Part shown: positions 7,152 through 15,244 of the stretch, piece after piece
Layout of the letters: each line of letters opens with the position of its first letter
How positions within the stretch are numbered: the stretch's first letter is position 1
NCBI GenBank assembly: GCA_031271005.1
Contig: JAISWT010000028.1
Location: 1 to 33,093 of the forward strand
Length of the DNA: 33,093 nt
Direction of reading: 5' to 3'
DNA from: Prevotellaceae bacterium
GTDB lineage: Bacteria > Bacteroidota > Bacteroidia > Bacteroidales > Paludibacteraceae
Notes under the pieces: model-generated
What the model was told of the DNA's origin: nothing
The model's database searches: none
The model's input: the letters and a program-made list of their open reading frames with translations, nothing else
Position numbers and translations under genes: made by a program

Positions 7152-7559
7152 ATGATACCAACACACATCGAACACATCGGCATAGCCGTAAGAAGTTTGG
7201 AAACTTCAATTCCTTATTACGAAAAAGTTCTCGGTTTAAAATGTTACAACATCGAAACCGTTGAAGACCAGAAAGTTAAGACCGCATTCTTCAAAGTGGG
7301 ACAAACTAAAATCGAACTGCTTGAACCCACGAGTCCGGAAAGCACAATCGCCAAGTTTATCGAGAAAAAAGGCGAAGGCGTTCATCACATCGCCTACGCC
7401 GTACCTGATGTTGCTCTGGCGCTGCAAGAAGCCGAAGCAGCAGGCGTGCAACTGATTGACAAGGCGCCACGCGCAGGCGCCGAAGGGCTGAACATCGCTT
7501 TCCTGCACCCGAAATCAACAGGAGGAGTGCTGACAGAACTGTGCGAGCAGCCGAAATAA
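7152..7559 (+). CDS. mce: Methylmalonyl-CoA epimerase
   Basis: 135 residues, a complete single-domain VOC-fold protein. Metal ligands expected for this family are visible at His8, Glu55, His79 and Glu129. The motif KVLGLKCY, the ELLEP segment and the GVHHIAY segment are typical. It interconverts (R)- and (S)-methylmalonyl-CoA, between methylmalonyl-CoA mutase and the decarboxylating carboxylase in propionate formation, or the reverse in propionate use. It belongs with the carboxylase genes at 8278-10850, which in many Bacteroidales follow directly; here a dead ORF6N gene lies between them. Confidence 0.93.
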   Translation: MIPTHIEHIGIAVRSLETSIPYYEKVLGLKCYNIETVEDQKVKTAFFKVGQTKIELLEPTSPESTIAKFIEKKGEGVHHIAYAVPDVALALQEAEAAGVQLIDKAPRAGAEGLNIAFLHPKSTGGVLTELCEQPK

Positions 7560-7805
7560 TTGGGAATGTTTTTTTAGGAGTCGCAATTTGTGATTTCAAA
7601 ACAAAAAAATTGTAATTGAATAATATGCAACCCGCTGTAATTCAACATAAAATCTGCGAATTAAGAGGTCAAAACGTGATGTTCGATTTTGACCTTGCAG
7701 AGTTGTACGGCGTGGAAACGCGCGTTTTGAAACAGGCAGTAAAACGCAATATTAAACGTTTTCCGCCTGATTTTATGTTCGCAGTTTCAAAAGAAGAAAT
7801 GGAAT

Positions 7806-7834
7806 GTTTGACGTCACAATTTGTGATGTCAAAC
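7806..7834. repeat. 29-bp near-palindrome inside the ORF6N pseudogene
   Basis: Arms GTTTGACGTCACAA and TTGTGATGTCAAAC around a central T, with one mismatch. Encodes the variable TSQFVMSNK stretch. Confidence 0.85.
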
Positions 7835-7869
7835 AAAAACTAATTTGATAATCAAACAGTTACAAAATC

Positions 7870-7896
7870 TTTGGTATCACAAAATGTGATACCAAA
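7870..7896. repeat. 27-bp palindrome inside the ORF6N pseudogene
   Basis: Perfect 12-bp arms TTTGGTATCACA/TGTGATACCAAA with an AAA loop. Related to the palindrome at 7806-7834 (shared TCACAA/TTGTGA half-sites) and encodes the similar peptide VSQNVIPNK. Confidence 0.85.
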
Positions 7897-8169
7897 CAAA
7901 CGCGGCGGAAGGCGGTACGCATCTTTCGTTTTTACCGAACAGGGCGTGGCAATGCTGTCAAGCGTGCTGAATTACAAAGAATTAAGCGAAAAACTTAATG
8001 AACTGGAAAAAATGTGCAACTAAAAATTTGACGATATTTATCAGGCAATCAATTATTTACTAAATAAAGACAAACAGGAAATTGCCCAAAAAGAACGAAA
8101 AAGAATTGGTTTTACAGCGTAAATTTGGAAATAAAATGAAAAAAAACAAATAAATTATCAGGTTAAAAA

Positions 8170-8200
8170 CTGGGCGTTTTTGCAAAAAAAAATAATTTTG
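8170..8200 (+). promoter_or_regulatory. Possible promoter for the carboxyltransferase operon
   Basis: TAATTTTG at 8193-8200 with CTG (one off from TTG) 20 bp upstream at 8170-8172. It lies after the ORF6N pseudogene, so the carboxylase genes can be transcribed independently of mce. Confidence 0.45.
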
Positions 8201-8277
8201 CAAGCCGAATTTTAATTCTAAAAATTTGAAAAACAAAACAAAAAATCGTAATTTGTAATTAATTTTTAATAATATAT

Positions 8278-9837
8278 ATGGAAAATCAGCAAAAAGTAAA
8301 AAAACTGATAGACAAGCGGGCGCAGGCGCGTCTTGGTGGCGGTCAAAAGCGCATCGACTCGCAGCACGCCAAAGGCAAACTCACTGCCCGCGAACGTATT
8401 GCAATGCTGCTTGACAAGGGCAGTTTTGAAGAACTTGATATGTTCGTTACACATCGCTGCGTGAACTTCGGTATGGAAAAAGAAAGTTACCTCGGCGATG
8501 GCGTAATTACAGGCTTCGGCACAATTGACGGGCGCGTAGTGTATGTTTTTGCGCAGGATTTTACAGTCTTTGGCGGCTCGCTAAGCGAAACGATGTCGCA
8601 AAAAATCTGCAAAGTGATGGATATGGCGATGAAAGTTGGCGCACCCGTTATTGGCATCAATGATTCGGGCGGTGCGCGCATTCAGGAGGGCGCAGACGCA
8701 CTGGCCGGCTACTCCGAAATCTTTGAACGCAACATTCTGGCTTCGGGAGTGGTGCCGCAAATATCGCTTATTTTCGGTCCCTGCGCAGGCGGAGCCGTAT
8801 ATTCGCCCGCGCTGACAGACTTTATTATGATGACCGAGCAAAATTCATACATGTTTATCACCGGACCAAAAGTAGTGAAATCGGTTACAAACGAAGACGT
8901 TACCGTAGACCAACTTGGCGGCGCAAATATGCACTCGCGCAAATCGGGCGTGGCGCATTTCAAAGGCGCAACCGAAGAAGACGTGCTGCAACTGACACGC
9001 ACATTGATTTCCTACATTCCGCAAAATAACATGGAAGAAGCGCCTTTGCTGCAGAGCAACGACCCGATTGACCGTCTCGATGATGTACTGAACACGCTTG
9101 TGCCTGATAATCCGAACAAGCCATACGACATGAAAGACATCATCAGGTCAATTGCCGACAATGGCGATTTTCTGGAAGTGCAGCCTCTTTATGCTCAAAA
9201 TATTATATGCTGTTTTGCGCGTTTCAACGGACGCTCAACAGGTATTATCGCCAATCAGCCGAAGTTCCTCGCCGGCGTACTCGACTGCGATGCTTCGCGC
9301 AAAGCAGCACGCTTTGTGCGCTTCTGCGATGCCTTCAACATTCCTATTTTGACGCTCGTTGATGTACCCGGATTTTTGCCCGGCACAGGTCAGGAATATG
9401 CAGGAATTATTGTACACGGCGCAAAATTGATGTTCGCTTACGGCGAAGCAACCGTTCCGAAAGTTACGGTAACCATTCGCAAATCATACGGCGGCGCACA
9501 TATAGTAATGAGTTGCAAGCAGTTGCGCGGCGACCTGAATTATGCATGGCCCAATGCCGAAATCGCAGTAATGGGCGCATCGGGCGCAGTGGAAGTGCTT
9601 GAAGGCAAAAACATTGCCGCGATTGAAGACGCCGCAAAACGCGCCGAATACATTTTGGAAAAAGAAACCGAATACAAAGACAAATTCGCAAATCCGTACG
9701 CTGCCGCCGCTCGCGGTTACATTGACGATGTGATTGAGCCGCGCAACACGCGCTTTAGAATTATCCGCGCATTCGAAACGCTTGCTACCAAAAAATTGAC
9801 CAATCCGCTCAAAAAACACGATAATATTCCGCTGTAA
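8278..9837 (+). CDS. mmdA: Methylmalonyl-CoA decarboxylase/propionyl-CoA carboxylase, carboxyltransferase subunit
   Basis: 519 residues, full length. The two crotonase-like halves are complete: [18 protein letters not shown] (132-149) and [16 protein letters not shown] (167-182) in the first half, [22 protein letters not shown] (362-383), YGGAHIVMS (404-412) and [18 protein letters not shown] (424-441) in the second. It transfers carboxyl between (S)-methylmalonyl-CoA and biotin on the carrier protein. In Bacteroidales this subunit usually works in a sodium-pumping decarboxylase that ends the succinate-propionate pathway; a propionyl-CoA carboxylase or transcarboxylase role has the same fold. 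Followed by the OadG-like small protein and the biotin carrier, but no OadB gene is present, so membrane coupling cannot be confirmed here. Confidence 0.92.
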   Translation: MENQQKVKKLIDKRAQARLGGGQKRIDSQHAKGKLTARERIAMLLDKGSFEELDMFVTHRCVNFGMEKESYLGDGVITGFGTIDGRVVYVFAQDFTVFGGSLSETMSQKICKVMDMAMKVGAPVIGINDSGGARIQEGADALAGYSEIFERNILASGVVPQISLIFGPCAGGAVYSPALTDFIMMTEQNSYMFITGPKVVKSVTNEDVTVDQLGGANMHSRKSGVAHFKGATEEDVLQLTRTLISYIPQNNMEEAPLLQSNDPIDRLDDVLNTLVPDNPNKPYDMKDIIRSIADNGDFLEVQPLYAQNIICCFARFNGRSTGIIANQPKFLAGVLDCDASRKAARFVRFCDAFNIPILTLVDVPGFLPGTGQEYAGIIVHGAKLMFAYGEATVPKVTVTIRKSYGGAHIVMSCKQLRGDLNYAWPNAEIAVMGASGAVEVLEGKNIAAIEDAAKRAEYILEKETEYKDKFANPYAAAARGYIDDVIEPRNTRFRIIRAFETLATKKLTNPLKKHDNIPL

Positions 9838-9929
9838 AGTTCAGAATATTAAATGTTTGTATAAATATTAATTTTAATTTTAATTTTATTAATAACCTGA
9901 TAATGTCAGATAAAGTTAAATTACCATTT

Positions 9930-9980
9930 ATTTGTTTTTTTAGATTGCAGAAAAAAACTGCATTGTATTATCAAACAAAT
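9930..9980. other. Nested inverted repeat in the mmdA to small-subunit spacer
   Basis: Outer arms ATTTGTTT (9930-9937) and AAACAAAT (9973-9980) enclose an inner hairpin TGCAG/CTGCA with a seven-A loop. The transcript could fold into a long AU-rich stem, possibly setting different expression of the genes on either side. Confidence 0.45.
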
Positions 9981-10066
9981 TTTGAATTTTTTAACCGTCA
10001 ATTGACATCATCAGTATTAATAATTTTTTAATAATTAAATTTTAAATCTTTAAATAATAAAAAAAG

Positions 10067-10318
10067 ATGGCATTATTTAAGAAAAAAAGCAATGTAAGCT
10101 CAAGCGTAGAAAATCTTGACAGTATAGCAATAGCAGCCGCTTTACAGCAATATTTTGGCACAGACAACGATATTGCGGCAATTGCGGCGGCGCTGCAACA
10201 GTTCTTTGGCGAGCCGCACGACGTGGAAAGCAATGTTTTAACTATTAAAAGACTGCGCCCCAATTATGAAACGCAGTGGAACGCTAAATTATTGGGATTC
10301 AACAGCTTGCACAAATAA
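10067..10318 (+). CDS. OadG-like small subunit of the biotin-dependent decarboxylase, soluble form
   Basis: 83 residues. The call rests on position between mmdA and the biotin carrier, and on its C-terminal part (AIAAALQQFFGEPHDVES..LTIKRL, then WNAKLLGFNSL), which resembles the end of the small gamma-type proteins in Bacteroidales. Those usually begin with a membrane helix; this protein starts MALFKKKSNV and has none. Residues 19-35 and 36-52 are a 17-residue tandem duplication (AIAAALQQYFG and AIAAALQQFFG cores). In OadG the soluble tail helps to hold the carboxyltransferase and biotin parts together; that role here is inference. Confidence 0.6.
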   Translation: MALFKKKSNVSSSVENLDSIAIAAALQQYFGTDNDIAAIAAALQQFFGEPHDVESNVLTIKRLRPNYETQWNAKLLGFNSLHK

Positions 10319-10409
10319 TTAATAATTGGCAAGCGCCTGTTATTAATTTTCAATTATCAAGATCCTTAAATTTAAAAAATTTTAACAAAAAAAATAACAA
10401 AAAAACAAT

Positions 10410-10850
10410 ATGAGTACATTCAAATTTAAAGTAGAAGGAAAACCATATCAAGTTGATGTTCTGTTGGCAGAAGGTAACATTTTGGAACTCGATGTCAATG
10501 GCAAAAAATACAGTGTAGAACTCGAGGAAGCCGTTGCGCCCGCTCCTGTGGCGAAGCCTGCCGCTGCGCCCGTTGCTTCCGCCGCGCCTGTTGCAGCAGC
10601 GCCTGCGCCTGCCGCTCCCGCTGCCACCGGAGGCACAGCAACAACGGTAAAATCGCCACTGCCGGGAAGCATAGTCAAAATTATTGCCACAGAAGGAACA
10701 GCCGTAAAAGAAGGAGACGTGCTACTGGTGATGGAATCCATGAAAATGGAAAATAACATCGCCGCAGAGCAGGCAGGCACAATACGCAAAGTGCATGTTG
10801 TACAGGGTCAGGCGGTGATGCAGGACGACCCGCTGGTAGATATTGGATAA
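10410..10850 (+). CDS. Biotin carboxyl carrier protein of the methylmalonyl-CoA decarboxylase/carboxylase
   Basis: 146 residues. An N-terminal domain (1-40) is joined by a flexible Ala/Pro linker (about 41-75, repeats of APVA and AAP) to a biotinyl domain (76-146). The biotin site is ESMKMEN with Lys112; the usual residue before MKM is Ala, here Ser. It carries the carboxyl group between active sites of the carboxylase complex. Last gene of the cluster, closed by a strong terminator at 10866-10903, so oadB is not part of this transcript. Confidence 0.92.
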   Translation: MSTFKFKVEGKPYQVDVLLAEGNILELDVNGKKYSVELEEAVAPAPVAKPAAAPVASAAPVAAAPAPAAPAATGGTATTVKSPLPGSIVKIIATEGTAVKEGDVLLVMESMKMENNIAAEQAGTIRKVHVVQGQAVMQDDPLVDIG

Positions 10851-10865
10851 GGAAATCTCTCAACT

Positions 10866-10903
10866 AAAACAACCTCAACATTTTTTGTTGGGGTTGTTTT
10901 CAT
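10866..10903 (+). terminator. Rho-independent terminator after the biotin carrier gene
   Basis: A 15-bp stem, AAAACAACC plus CAACA against TGTTG plus GGTTGTTTT with one T-G pair, a TTTTT loop, and a T-rich 3' side. It begins 15 bp after the stop codon. Confidence 0.85.
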
Positions 10904-10920
10904 TGACTTTATCGTATTTC

Positions 10921-11077
10921 AATTAGCAGTTAGCAGTTAGCAATTAGCAATTAGTAATTAGTAATTAGCAGTTAGTAATTAGCAGTTAGCAGTTAGCAAT
11001 TAAAAATGTACAGAGCAATGCTTTGCGTTTAACATGTAAAAATAATTCTCAATTCTCAATTCTCAATTCTCAATTCT
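10921..11077. repeat. Composite module: TTAGCAA/CAGTTAG arrays, 50-bp core, AATTCTC array
   Basis: About eleven TTAGCAA, TTAGTAA and TTAGCAG heptamers (10921-11000), then a 50-bp core (10998-11047) that is an exact inverted duplicate of 25793-25842, then about five AATTCTC copies (11044-11077). The core includes ACAGAGCAATGCTTTGCGTT. Confidence 0.95.
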
Positions 11078-11175
11078 CTCTGTGATTTCTCCCGCTTTGG
11101 CGGGATAAGTTCCGTGTCCCTCTGTGAAATAATAAGAATAAAACTTGTCCCGCCAAAGTGGAAGGTTTCACAGAG
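11078..11175. repeat. GC-hairpin element with inverted CTCTGTG/CACAGAG ends
   Basis: Two facing copies of the dispersed element: CTCTGTGATTTCTCCCGC with GCGGG (11078-11104), and on the opposite strand TCCCGCC to TTTCACAGAG (11149-11175, slightly degraded). The 41 bp at 11118-11158 are identical, inverted, to 25724-25764. The whole could fold into a large cruciform just before the RNA methyltransferase gene. Confidence 0.8.
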
Positions 11176-11207
11176 AGACACAGAGATTTTTTTTCGCAAA
11201 ACAATAA

Positions 11208-12005
11208 ATGATAGAAAGCATACAAAATTCTAATATCAAACAACTTACACACATCCTCGCCAAAAACGCGGCGCGGCGCGCGAGTGGTGTCTTTGTAGTG
11301 GAAGGCGGGCAGGAGAACAGACGCGCACTGCAATTCGGGTTTGTGCCTGTGAAATTTTTTATCTGCGAAAAATTTTTCACAGGCAACGTACCGCAAGGCG
11401 CAGAAATACATTCTATTTCGGACAAAGTCTACGAAAAAGTTGCCTATCGCGGCACAACCGAAGGCATTATTGGTATTTATGAAACAAAAAATACGGATTT
11501 AAATCAATTCACTCCGTCCCCCAATTCCTCGGTTATTGTAATCGAAGGCGTAGAGAAACCCGGCAATCTGGGCGCAATTTTACGCTCGGCAGAGGCTTTT
11601 GCCATCGATGCGGTTATTGTAACCGACTGCAAAACGGACTTTTACAACCCAAATGTGATTCGTTCAAGTGTTGGTTGTCTGTTTGGAATGAATATTTTTG
11701 CAGCAAGCAACGCAACTGTCGCCGATTTTCTGACAAAAAACAGTTTCTGCATTTTCACTACTTTTATCAATGAAAATGCAAAAACAATAGAAAATATTGA
11801 TTTTCGGGGACGTTGCGCACTCGTTTTTGGAACGGAACATTCCGGGCTGAGTGAATTTTGGCAGTCGCAAGGAGCAAATTTTGTTATCCCAATGGGCGGC
11901 ACAATAGATTCGCTAAATCTTGGCAGCGCAGTTGCGATTGCGTGCTACGAACTTGCGCGACAGCGAGTTGCGGGGCGCCTCAAAAATTATAGCCGAGCGA
12001 AATAA
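11208..12005 (+). CDS. TrmH/SpoU-family RNA 2'-O-methyltransferase (RlmB-like)
   Basis: 265 residues. N-terminal substrate-binding domain (about 1-95) followed by the SPOUT knot. The three family motifs are present: motif 1 with NLGAILRSAEAF (120-131), motif 2 LVFGTEHSGLS (205-215) and motif 3 IPMGGTIDSLNLGSAVAI (227-244). Such enzymes methylate ribose 2'-OH groups in rRNA or tRNA with SAM; RlmB-like action on 23S rRNA is the commonest role, but the target is not certain. ATG at 11208 chosen because the N-terminus aligns with the family. Its 3' end overlaps the convergent barrel gene by 26 bp. Confidence 0.9.
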   Translation: MIESIQNSNIKQLTHILAKNAARRASGVFVVEGGQENRRALQFGFVPVKFFICEKFFTGNVPQGAEIHSISDKVYEKVAYRGTTEGIIGIYETKNTDLNQFTPSPNSSVIVIEGVEKPGNLGAILRSAEAFAIDAVIVTDCKTDFYNPNVIRSSVGCLFGMNIFAASNATVADFLTKNSFCIFTTFINENAKTIENIDFRGRCALVFGTEHSGLSEFWQSQGANFVIPMGGTIDSLNLGSAVAIACYELARQRVAGRLKNYSRAK

Positions 12006-12672
12006 ACCAGCCGTTTTGGGTCATCCGTTTTTTGTCGGCTGCATTAATATTTGTTAATCCAAAATCGTAGCCGCTTTTCAGATAAAATTTTTTCCATTCA
12101 AAGCCGCCGCCAAGGGTCAACAAAACGCTGAAACGCGCCAACTGCTTGTCGCCATACATGTCAGTGAAGCCGTCGGCGCGATAGAGCCCCTGCTCGGTGA
12201 GTAAGGCTACCAGATTCGCTCTGGCTGTGCTATCTGACGGCAAGGTAGTTGCTGTCATCAGGTTTTCGGAAATCCCAAAACGCAAAGTGGGACCGCCGTA
12301 TGCAAAAAACTTCACTCCCGAAAAAAGCGGCAACTGATAACCCGCCAGAACAGGCAAATTAAGTTGATTAGCCGATGTTGACTGGCGATAATTTGCTGCC
12401 GAAGGATACTGCTGCACAGTTTTATAGTGCAGATATTCGTACAGCAAGCCCGTTTGACCGAAAACGTGATTCGTAAAACTGTACTTCACAAGCGCACCCA
12501 TCCGCAAACCCTGAATATTATTGAGTTTCGCCAAGTCCTTTCCACTGCGCAACTGATTGACATAACCTGCTTCGTAAGAGAAAGTCAAAGACTTGTTAGC
12601 GGCAGTTTGTGCAAAAATATTTGCCGAAAAAATAACCGCTGAGGCGAAAACAAAAATTGATTTTATTTTCAT
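11980..12672 (-). CDS. Outer membrane beta-barrel protein (PorT-like family)
   Basis: 230 residues. A Sec signal (residues 1 to about 22, ending FAQ) is followed by alternating amphipathic strands and a terminal aromatic (LGYNF), as expected for a small outer-membrane barrel. It resembles the porin-like OMP_b-brl families common in Bacteroidota. Function unknown. A consensus promoter (12734-12763) lies inside and just past the end of the activase gene, so it has its own transcription start. The last 26 bp overlap the convergent methyltransferase gene. Confidence 0.8.
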   Translation of the reverse strand: MKIKSIFVFASAVIFSANIFAQTAANKSLTFSYEAGYVNQLRSGKDLAKLNNIQGLRMGALVKYSFTNHVFGQTGLLYEYLHYKTVQQYPSAANYRQSTSANQLNLPVLAGYQLPLFSGVKFFAYGGPTLRFGISENLMTATTLPSDSTARANLVALLTEQGLYRADGFTDMYGDKQLARFSVLLTLGGGFEWKKFYLKSGYDFGLTNINAADKKRMTQNGWFISLGYNF

Positions 12673-12733
12673 TATTTTAAAAATTTTTTATAAAAAATAT
12701 AAATATTAATTGTCAGAAAAAAACTTTTGCGTG

Positions 12734-12763
12734 CAAAGTTAATGCTTTTTATTCATTATTCAA
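12734..12763 (-). promoter_or_regulatory. Promoter for the barrel gene (TTG, N19, TAACTTTG)
   Basis: On the minus strand, TTG (12761-12763), a 19-bp spacer and TAACTTTG (12734-12741). The -33 box is inside the last codons of the activase gene. Start of transcription near 12727, leader about 55 nt. Confidence 0.75.
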
Positions 12764-14786
12764 AAATTACTTCATTTTTCATTTCAAAAGCGTTGTAGCC
12801 TTTTTTGTTTGCTGTGATTCGGTTGAAAAACACTTTTTCGCACTTGTTGCCGGCATAAGAGCGGTTTCCGTTTTCAAAGTCGAATCTGATAACGGTGCAT
12901 TGATTTGTGCAGCCCTTGCATTGCAGTTGTCGGGTTACAAATTGCGGAGAATGTAGACTCTGCGTGGCAGGCAGGGGTTCGCTGCTCTTTAAATTATTAA
13001 CTGTATCTAACTGTGTCAGTTGCATTTGCGCTTTGCCTTTGGCATACAGCGCCGCCCCCAACGCGCCCATCAGTTCGGGATGGTCTGTTGAACTAACAGA
13101 TTTGCCCGACAGAAGTTCCAACGCGCGATACACTGCATCGTTTTTGAACGTACCACCCTGAACAACAATGTTTGGTCCTAATATATTCAGATTGGAAATT
13201 TTTAGCGCTTTAAACAGGCAATTTTTGACAACAGAATATGCAAGTCCTGCCGCGATGTCGCCTATTGTAGCCCCTTCGCGCAACGATTGCTTCACTTTGG
13301 AGTTCATAAACACGGTGCATCTTGTCCCCAGGTCGGCGGGATGCCCTGCAAAGCATGCCGCCGCCGTAAATTCGGGCAAAGTAAGTTGCATTGTGCCGGC
13401 AAAGGTCTGCAAAAACGACCCGCAGCCCGACGAGCAGGCTTCGTTGAGTTCCACATTGGAAATCAGACCGTTATGAATAAAAATAGATTTCATATCCTGC
13501 CCGCCAATGTCGAGTACAAAACTCACGTCATTCTCAACCCATTGCGCCCCCTGCAAGTGCGCCATCGTTTCCACAATCCCAGAATCGAGGTTGAACGCCG
13601 AGCGAATCAAGTCTTCGCCGTAACCGGTGGCACAGGAACTGACTATCTGTAAATCAATGTTTTGCGCTGTTATTTCATCGAGAAAAACCTGCAACCCATC
13701 GGCAGTTGTTTTTAGAGGATTGCCATTATTGGAAGAGTAAAATTTGAAAACAATATTTTCATTTTCATCTAAAATCAGAATTTTAGTAGTGGTTGAACCG
13801 CTGTCAATTCCGAGAAAGCATTTCAGTGTTTGGTTGGGCTGTAATGTTCCGTTTGTCAGGCGTTTAATTTTTCTGTTTTGTTTCCAGATTTCATATTCTT
13901 TTTCATCCTTAAAAAGAGGCGGCAAAAAATCGGGGCGCAACACAATTTTGTGCCGGTAAAATTTATCTTTAATAAGTTTTAAATCAAATGTATTCTCTTG
14001 ATTTTCAGATAGGAGTGCGCATCCGAGGGCGGGAAAAAATTCACTGTTTTCGGGCAAAATCAAATCATTTTCGTTCAGTTCCAAGATGTCTTTAAATGCT
14101 TTTCTCAAAGCCGGAACAAAGGTGAGCGGTCCGCCTGTGCAAAGCGCTTTCGGATTCACTTTACTGCCTCTGATTAGTGTTGTAACCGCCTGTATTGCAA
14201 CCGATTGCAAAATAGACATCGCAATATCGGGCACAGAAACGTTGCGTGCAATGAGGTTTTGTACGTCCGTTTTGGCAAACACCCCGCAACGCGAAGCAAC
14301 AGGGTAAATTTGGTTAAAATCTTCCGCTCTTTTGCCTAATTCGTCAGGAGTAATGTTCAATAAATCAGCCATTTGGTCTATAAATGCGCCCGTTCCGCCG
14401 GCACACGAGCCGTTCATTCTAATATCGGGCTGCTTACCGTTTCCAAAGAAAACAATTTTGGCATCCTCGCCACCCAAGTCCATCAAAGTGCGCGTATCGG
14501 GATAGAGCCTGCGCGTTACTTCAATTGCGGCTATAACTTCTTGAACAAAAGGAATTTGCATACGCTCAGCCACCCCCATTCCTGCCGAGCCGGTAATGTT
14601 TATTCTAAATTCGGCGTCGGGAAAAAGAGAAACCGCAGCATCTATCTCGGAGAGAAACACCGCGCCAATTCCCGCTTTGTGGCGCACATAATTCCTGTAA
14701 ACCACGCTGTTATCCTGTCCTAAAACTATAATTTTCAGCGTAGTAGAACCAATGTCAATACCCGTTTTATAAATTGGATTCCCCAT
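12756..14786 (-). CDS. Acyl-CoA dehydratase activase, two BadF/BadG-type ATPase domains
   Basis: 676 residues from the ATG at 14784-14786. A longer frame opening with TTG at 14840 is rejected because a strong promoter lies inside that extension. Two tandem ASKHA ATPase domains begin TGIDIGSTTLK (about 8-18) and LGIDSGSTTTK. Each keeps the two Cys motifs that hold the [4Fe-4S] cluster in HgdC-type activators: CAGGTGAF plus RCGVFAKTD, and CSSGCGSF plus RCTVFMNSK. A C-terminal Cys motif (623, 626, 630, 649) follows. In related anaerobes this architecture often continues into a long DUF2229 domain to about 1400 residues; here it stops at 676. Likely an ATP-driven one-electron donor to a 2-hydroxyacyl-CoA dehydratase; partner not in the window. 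Confidence 0.85.
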   Translation of the reverse strand: MGNPIYKTGIDIGSTTLKIIVLGQDNSVVYRNYVRHKAGIGAVFLSEIDAAVSLFPDAEFRINITGSAGMGVAERMQIPFVQEVIAAIEVTRRLYPDTRTLMDLGGEDAKIVFFGNGKQPDIRMNGSCAGGTGAFIDQMADLLNITPDELGKRAEDFNQIYPVASRCGVFAKTDVQNLIARNVSVPDIAMSILQSVAIQAVTTLIRGSKVNPKALCTGGPLTFVPALRKAFKDILELNENDLILPENSEFFPALGCALLSENQENTFDLKLIKDKFYRHKIVLRPDFLPPLFKDEKEYEIWKQNRKIKRLTNGTLQPNQTLKCFLGIDSGSTTTKILILDENENIVFKFYSSNNGNPLKTTADGLQVFLDEITAQNIDLQIVSSCATGYGEDLIRSAFNLDSGIVETMAHLQGAQWVENDVSFVLDIGGQDMKSIFIHNGLISNVELNEACSSGCGSFLQTFAGTMQLTLPEFTAAACFAGHPADLGTRCTVFMNSKVKQSLREGATIGDIAAGLAYSVVKNCLFKALKISNLNILGPNIVVQGGTFKNDAVYRALELLSGKSVSSTDHPELMGALGAALYAKGKAQMQLTQLDTVNNLKSSEPLPATQSLHSPQFVTRQLQCKGCTNQCTVIRFDFENGNRSYAGNKCEKVFFNRITANKKGYNAFEMKNEVIFE

Positions 14787-14803
14787 TGTTTTTTTTAGAA
14801 CTG

Positions 14804-14834
14804 CAAAATTAGATGAAAAACACGGGTTTTCCAA
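14804..14834 (-). promoter_or_regulatory. Promoter for the activase gene (TTG, N20, TAATTTTG)
   Basis: On the minus strand, TTG (14832-14834), a 20-bp spacer and TAATTTTG (14804-14811). Start of transcription near 14797, about 11 nt before the ATG at 14786. This decides the start codon against the TTG at 14840. Confidence 0.8.
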
Positions 14835-14840
14835 GCGCAA

Positions 14841-15244
14841 GAAATGAAAAAAGTTTTTTTACAGAGGGAAGTTGCATAAAATATTCAAAATATACACAAG
14901 CAGAATTAAAAAGGGCTTGCGAAATTTACACATAAATATTAGCAAAAGTTAACAATAACAATAAAATTTTTTGTTAAAAACAGTTAAATCTCGTTCTTCT
15001 TTGCAACGTTTTTGCTGCTTTAAACATCTTGTTTTTCAGATGTGCAATTTTTTTAAAGACACTTGTTCAAGATATTATTTTATTTGAATATAATTACATA
15101 TAACAAACTGTATTACAACGTTATTCAATCTTTACTTGCATGCATTTGCAAAACAACTCGCACTCGAAAAAAAAAGAGTTCTTACACATTTCAAAGTTGT
15201 AAATACAGTGTCATTTATCAATATTTTATATTGTATATTTATTT
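14841..15244. other. AT-rich divergent spacer without gene or array
   Basis: About 400 bp between two divergent genes. No coding frame, tandem array or clear TAnnTTTG box towards the plus-strand barrel gene. Some T-runs and a GCATGC hexamer at 15133-15140. Nothing further to report. Confidence 0.5.

Larger units (their letters stand above)
7625..8122 (+). pseudogene. ORF6N-domain (phage antirepressor-like) protein, inactivated
   Basis: One continuous frame from ATG 7625 to TAA 8120-8122, interrupted by in-frame TAA at 7841-7843 and 8021-8023. The N-terminal part shows a clear ORF6N domain (KICELRGQNVMFDFDLAELY, then TRVLKQAVKRNIKRFPPDFMF). After the first stop comes the usual GGRRYASFVFTEQGVAMLSSVLN block, then a direct jump to a short coiled part (KELSEKLNELEKM) and the end KERKRIGF. 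The roughly 30-residue stretch that normally links these blocks is missing. Other genes here use TAA as a true stop, so decay is more likely than recoding. ORF6N proteins are common on mobile DNA in this phylum; it probably arrived by transfer. Two strong palindromes lie inside it. Confidence 0.85.

Noticed and set aside
7841-8023. Reassignment of TAA as a sense codon
   Set aside because: TAA ends many intact genes here at the expected family length, so the two in-frame TAA codons in the ORF6N gene are better read as decay.
10448-10789. Long open frame antisense to the biotin carrier gene
   Set aside because: It exists because the Ala/Pro-rich linker has few antisense stops; it has no start context or family similarity.
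11980-12005. 26-bp overlap of the methyltransferase and barrel genes as a regulatory antisense pair
   Set aside because: Short convergent overlaps of 3' ends are common and nothing else suggests regulation.
14787-14840. N-terminal extension of the activase from a TTG at 14840
   Set aside because: A full-consensus promoter lies inside it (14804-14834), and the family starts close to the IDIGSTT motif.
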